A stretch of 16,298 nucleotides of DNA from Thiolapillus brandeum (lineage in GTDB: Bacteria > Pseudomonadota > Gammaproteobacteria > Chromatiales > Chromatiaceae). Position numbers and translations under genes: made by a program. Where the stretch lies: positions 1-16,298 of the forward strand of contig DRLF01000330.1 of assembly GCA_011051425.1 (NCBI GenBank). Reading direction: 5' to 3'. Below, one piece after another: positions 13,620 to 16,298 of this stretch (its first letter is position 1; each line of letters begins with the position of its first letter). The notes below the pieces were generated by a model. It was not told the origin of the DNA. It was given only the letters and a program-made list of their open reading frames with translations, and ran no database searches.

Positions 13620-16252
13620 GCCTGCAGGCTCTTATTGGCCACTTCATAGACATCACGGGAAACGGAATCTTTACTGCTGATCCGCTCCAGCTGTTCACGT
13701 GCCAGGCGCTGACGGTTCTCGTCATAGTGCCGCCAGCGCGAAAGGTTACGCAACAGTCGTGCAGCAATCTGGGGATTGATGCTATCCAACTCAAGCACCT
13801 TGTCCACCAGGAAAGTATACCCCTTTCCATCCGCAGAATGAAAGCGTAACGGGTTTGCAGCTGCGAAACTGCCTATCAGTGCACGAACCTTGTTGGGGTT
13901 TCTTATGGAAAAGGCAGGATGAGCCTCCAATTCCCTGATACGGGACAGGGTATCTTCACGGCTGGAACGGGCCTGCACGCCGAACCACTTGTCCATGACA
14001 AGCGGATCGTGCTGCCAGCGCGAGGCAAAATCCTGAAGCAAAGGTTCCCGCTGAGGCAGATCGCCATCTGCAATCAGGGCCAGTGCCACAATGACATCGG
14101 TCATGTTGTGACCGGAGCGGTATTGCTCTTCACACAGTTGTCCTGCCTCATCGCTTTTCCCCGCCACCAGATAGGACAGCAACAGGTTCTTCAGCCGTCG
14201 CCGGCCAATGGCTTCCGGTCTGATGCTGTATTCACCCGATTCCTGCAGTGCGTGGAAATGCTGCATCAGATCATCGTGAAGAGTGGTGGCAATGTGGTGT
14301 TTCACCTGTTCCCTGGCAGCATGGATGCCTTCCACATCGATAACAGACATCTGCTCTCCCAGGAAGGATTCTGACGGCAGGGACAGCACTTCCGAGAGCA
14401 GGGCCGCATCCGTGTGGGCAGCGTCCAGCGCCCGATGGAAGGCATGGGTGAACTCAGCCAGCATATCCTGCGCCCGGGGGGAGCGGTCAACCAGATTCAG
14501 CACCACACGCTGCGCCAGCTGTTGCCCGGCATCCCACCGGTTGAAGCCGTCCCTGTCATGGGCCATGAGGAACAGAAGTTCATGGTCGGCATACGGATAG
14601 TCGAGCTTCACCGGCGCCGAAAACCCCCGCAACAGGGATGGCGTGGGTTCTTCCACTACGTTCACGAATGTAAAACTCTGTTCCCTCCCGGTGACTTCCA
14701 GCAGTTCCGGGCGCCGGGTCTCATCAGCCCGCTGCAGCGGCATATCCTGCCCGTGACTGTCCAGCAGCCCCACGACCACAGGGATGTGAAAAGGCGGTTT
14801 GTCCCTCTGCCCCGGTGTATCCGGCACCTGCTGGGAAATATGCAACAGGTAAGACCTGGCTTCCGCATCATATTCTCCCCGCACACTCAGTTCAGGTGTA
14901 CCGCCGTAGTCATACCAGCGCTTGAACTGACTCAGATCCCTTCCCGAGACCGCTTCCATGCAGGCAACGAAGTCATCGGTCGTCACGGCCTGGCCGTCGT
15001 GACGCTCGAAATACAGATCGGTGGCCTTGCGGAACAGCTCCGGCCCCAGCAGGTTGGCCTGCATGCGCACGACTTCCGCGCCTTTTTCATAGACGGTCAG
15101 CGTGTAAAAATTGTTGATCTCCATATAGGATGCCGGGCGGACAGGATGCGCCATGGGGCTGGCATCCTCAGCAAACTGGTGGGCGCGCAGCATACGCACA
15201 TCATCGATGCGTTTGACGCCACGATCGCCCATGTCGGCAGAAAACTCCTGATCCCGGTACACCGTAAAGCCTTCTTTCAGGGAAAGCTGGAACCAGTCGC
15301 GGCAGGTGATGCGATTCCCTGTCCAGTTGTGAAAATACTCATGGGCAATCACCGCTTCTATGCCCTGGTAATCCTCGTCCGTGGCGGTATCGGGCCGGGC
15401 CAGCACATATTTGGAGTTGAAGACATTCAGCCCCTTGTTCTCCATGGCTCCCATGTTGAAGTCGTTTACGGCAACGATGTTGAACACGTCCAGATCATAT
15501 TCCCTGCCGTATTTCTCTTCGTCCCAGCGCATGGCGCTGACCAGCGAACGCATGGCATGGTCACATTTGTCGATGTTTTCCGGCTCGACATAGATACGCA
15601 GTCGCACATCTCTTCCCGATGCAGTGACAAACCGGTCTTCGATATGTCTGAGATCTCCCGCGACCAGCGCAAACAGGTAGCAGGGCTTGGGGAAAGGGTC
15701 TTCCCATTCGGCGTAGTGCCGGCCTTCGGGAAGTTCACCCGCTTCCACAGGATTGCCATTGGACAGCAGTACCGGGTAGCTGGTCCGGTCAGCTTCGATA
15801 CGCACCCTGAAGCGCGCCATCACATCAGGCCTGTCCTGGTACCAGGTGATGCGCCGGAAACCCTCTGCCTCGCACTGGGTGCAGAACATACTCCCGCTGC
15901 GATAGAGGCCTTCCAGGGCCGTATTGGTCTCGGGTGACAGTTCCACCTCGGACTCCAGCACGAAATGTTCGGGCGGGTTGAACAGGGTCAATCCCTGGTC
16001 ATCGATACGGTAGGCGTCACCGTGGAGCTCACTGCCGTCCAGACGCAGCCAGACGGGCTTCAGCCCTTCCCCGTCCAGGCGCAGTTCGTCTGTTTCTCCG
16101 CTGAAAGCCGGGTTGCGCTCCAGTGTCAGTCGTGAGATGACCCGGGTCCCCTGCTCGTACAGGCGGAACTCCAGATCCACGGTATCCGTAATCCAGGCGG
16201 ACGGCTGGTAGTCCTGCAAATAGATGGTTCTGGGGCTGGCATTTTTCCACAT
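13616..16252 (-). CDS. pepN: Aminopeptidase N (M1 family zinc metallopeptidase)
   Basis: 878 residues, matching E. coli PepN (about 870). The N-terminus 'TIYLQDYQPSAWITDTVDLEF' aligns with the start of the first beta domain, so the ATG at 16252 is likely correct although no Shine-Dalgarno is visible. The substrate motif 'GAMEN' is at 268-272. The zinc site is H304-E-x-x-H308 in 'VIAHEYFHNWTGNRITCRDW', with Glu327 in 'SLKEGFTVYRDQEF' as third ligand, spaced exactly as in E. coli. The C-terminal helical domain is complete. It removes N-terminal residues from peptides in the cytoplasm. First gene of pepN-cbiX-RRM-like. Its 5' flank (46 bp) is cut by the window edge. Confidence 0.97.
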   Translation of the reverse strand: MWKNASPRTIYLQDYQPSAWITDTVDLEFRLYEQGTRVISRLTLERNPAFSGETDELRLDGEGLKPVWLRLDGSELHGDAYRIDDQGLTLFNPPEHFVLESEVELSPETNTALEGLYRSGSMFCTQCEAEGFRRITWYQDRPDVMARFRVRIEADRTSYPVLLSNGNPVEAGELPEGRHYAEWEDPFPKPCYLFALVAGDLRHIEDRFVTASGRDVRLRIYVEPENIDKCDHAMRSLVSAMRWDEEKYGREYDLDVFNIVAVNDFNMGAMENKGLNVFNSKYVLARPDTATDEDYQGIEAVIAHEYFHNWTGNRITCRDWFQLSLKEGFTVYRDQEFSADMGDRGVKRIDDVRMLRAHQFAEDASPMAHPVRPASYMEINNFYTLTVYEKGAEVVRMQANLLGPELFRKATDLYFERHDGQAVTTDDFVACMEAVSGRDLSQFKRWYDYGGTPELSVRGEYDAEARSYLLHISQQVPDTPGQRDKPPFHIPVVVGLLDSHGQDMPLQRADETRRPELLEVTGREQSFTFVNVVEEPTPSLLRGFSAPVKLDYPYADHELLFLMAHDRDGFNRWDAGQQLAQRVVLNLVDRSPRAQDMLAEFTHAFHRALDAAHTDAALLSEVLSLPSESFLGEQMSVIDVEGIHAAREQVKHHIATTLHDDLMQHFHALQESGEYSIRPEAIGRRRLKNLLLSYLVAGKSDEAGQLCEEQYRSGHNMTDVIVALALIADGDLPQREPLLQDFASRWQHDPLVMDKWFGVQARSSREDTLSRIRELEAHPAFSIRNPNKVRALIGSFAAANPLRFHSADGKGYTFLVDKVLELDSINPQIAARLLRNLSRWRHYDENRQRLAREQLERISSKDSVSRDVYEVANKSLQA

Positions 16253-16298
16253 GGCAAAGTCATTGGCCGCAAGGCGGTTCAGGCTCGAAAGGGCACAG

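Noticed and set aside
14414..15937. 507-codon open frame on the + strand
   Set aside because: Antisense shadow of pepN, with no domain pattern and no ribosome-binding site.

Overview
The window looks like a piece of a gammaproteobacterial chromosome, probably a Chromatiales-like (sulfur-oxidising) lineage. That placement is an inference from the gene families: a gamma-type Cca, an M1 aminopeptidase N, a NarX/NarL-type two-component pair, a single-domain rhodanese, a small CbiX-type chelatase and an LbtU-type porin. It is gene-dense. No tRNA, rRNA, CRISPR array, insertion sequence or phage gene could be seen.

Layout. (1) Positions 2-745, + strand: 3' part of an LbtU-like outer-membrane porin gene. 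(2) 811-4761, - strand, read right to left: a tight cluster cca -> NarX-like histidine kinase -> NarL-like response regulator -> rhodanese. The first three genes overlap by 11 and 13 bp. (3) 4818-5060, + strand: a small two-helix membrane protein with a CxxC pair after its second helix and another at its C-terminus. It is followed by a strong intrinsic terminator that lies inside the 3' coding end of the convergent gene. (4) 5094-6917, - strand: an Atm1/HMT1-type ABC exporter. (5) 7010-8382, + strand: a stand-alone S24 (LexA C-terminal-like) domain protein without a DNA-binding domain or catalytic lysine, followed 2 bp later by an RND-type periplasmic adaptor lipoprotein. (6) 8383-9694: a 441-bp non-coding leader with inverted repeats, a secreted protein with two PilJ/NarX 'P-box' motifs, and its own hairpin terminator. 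(7) 9881-13000, + strand: an RND inner-membrane pump. (8) 13001-16252, - strand: pepN -> cbiX-like -> small RRM-like protein, overlapping by 4 and 20 bp. The last gene ends exactly against the pump gene: the two convergent stop codons form TAATTA with no base between them.

How the parts fit. The adaptor (7339-8382) and pump (9881-13000) very probably form one tripartite efflux system, with no outer-membrane factor in view. The adaptor is translationally coupled to the odd S24-domain protein. Between adaptor and pump sits a self-contained transcription unit for a secreted tandem P-box protein. P-boxes bind nitrate/nitrite in NarX-type sensors. The NarX-like kinase in this same window has the opposite architecture: it keeps the membrane anchor, the cysteine-bearing GAF-like module and the kinase core, but has almost no periplasmic loop and so no P-box. 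The window therefore holds a sensor kinase without its usual sensor and a free-standing secreted protein made of that sensor motif. Whether they work together is speculation, but these are the parts most worth a second look.
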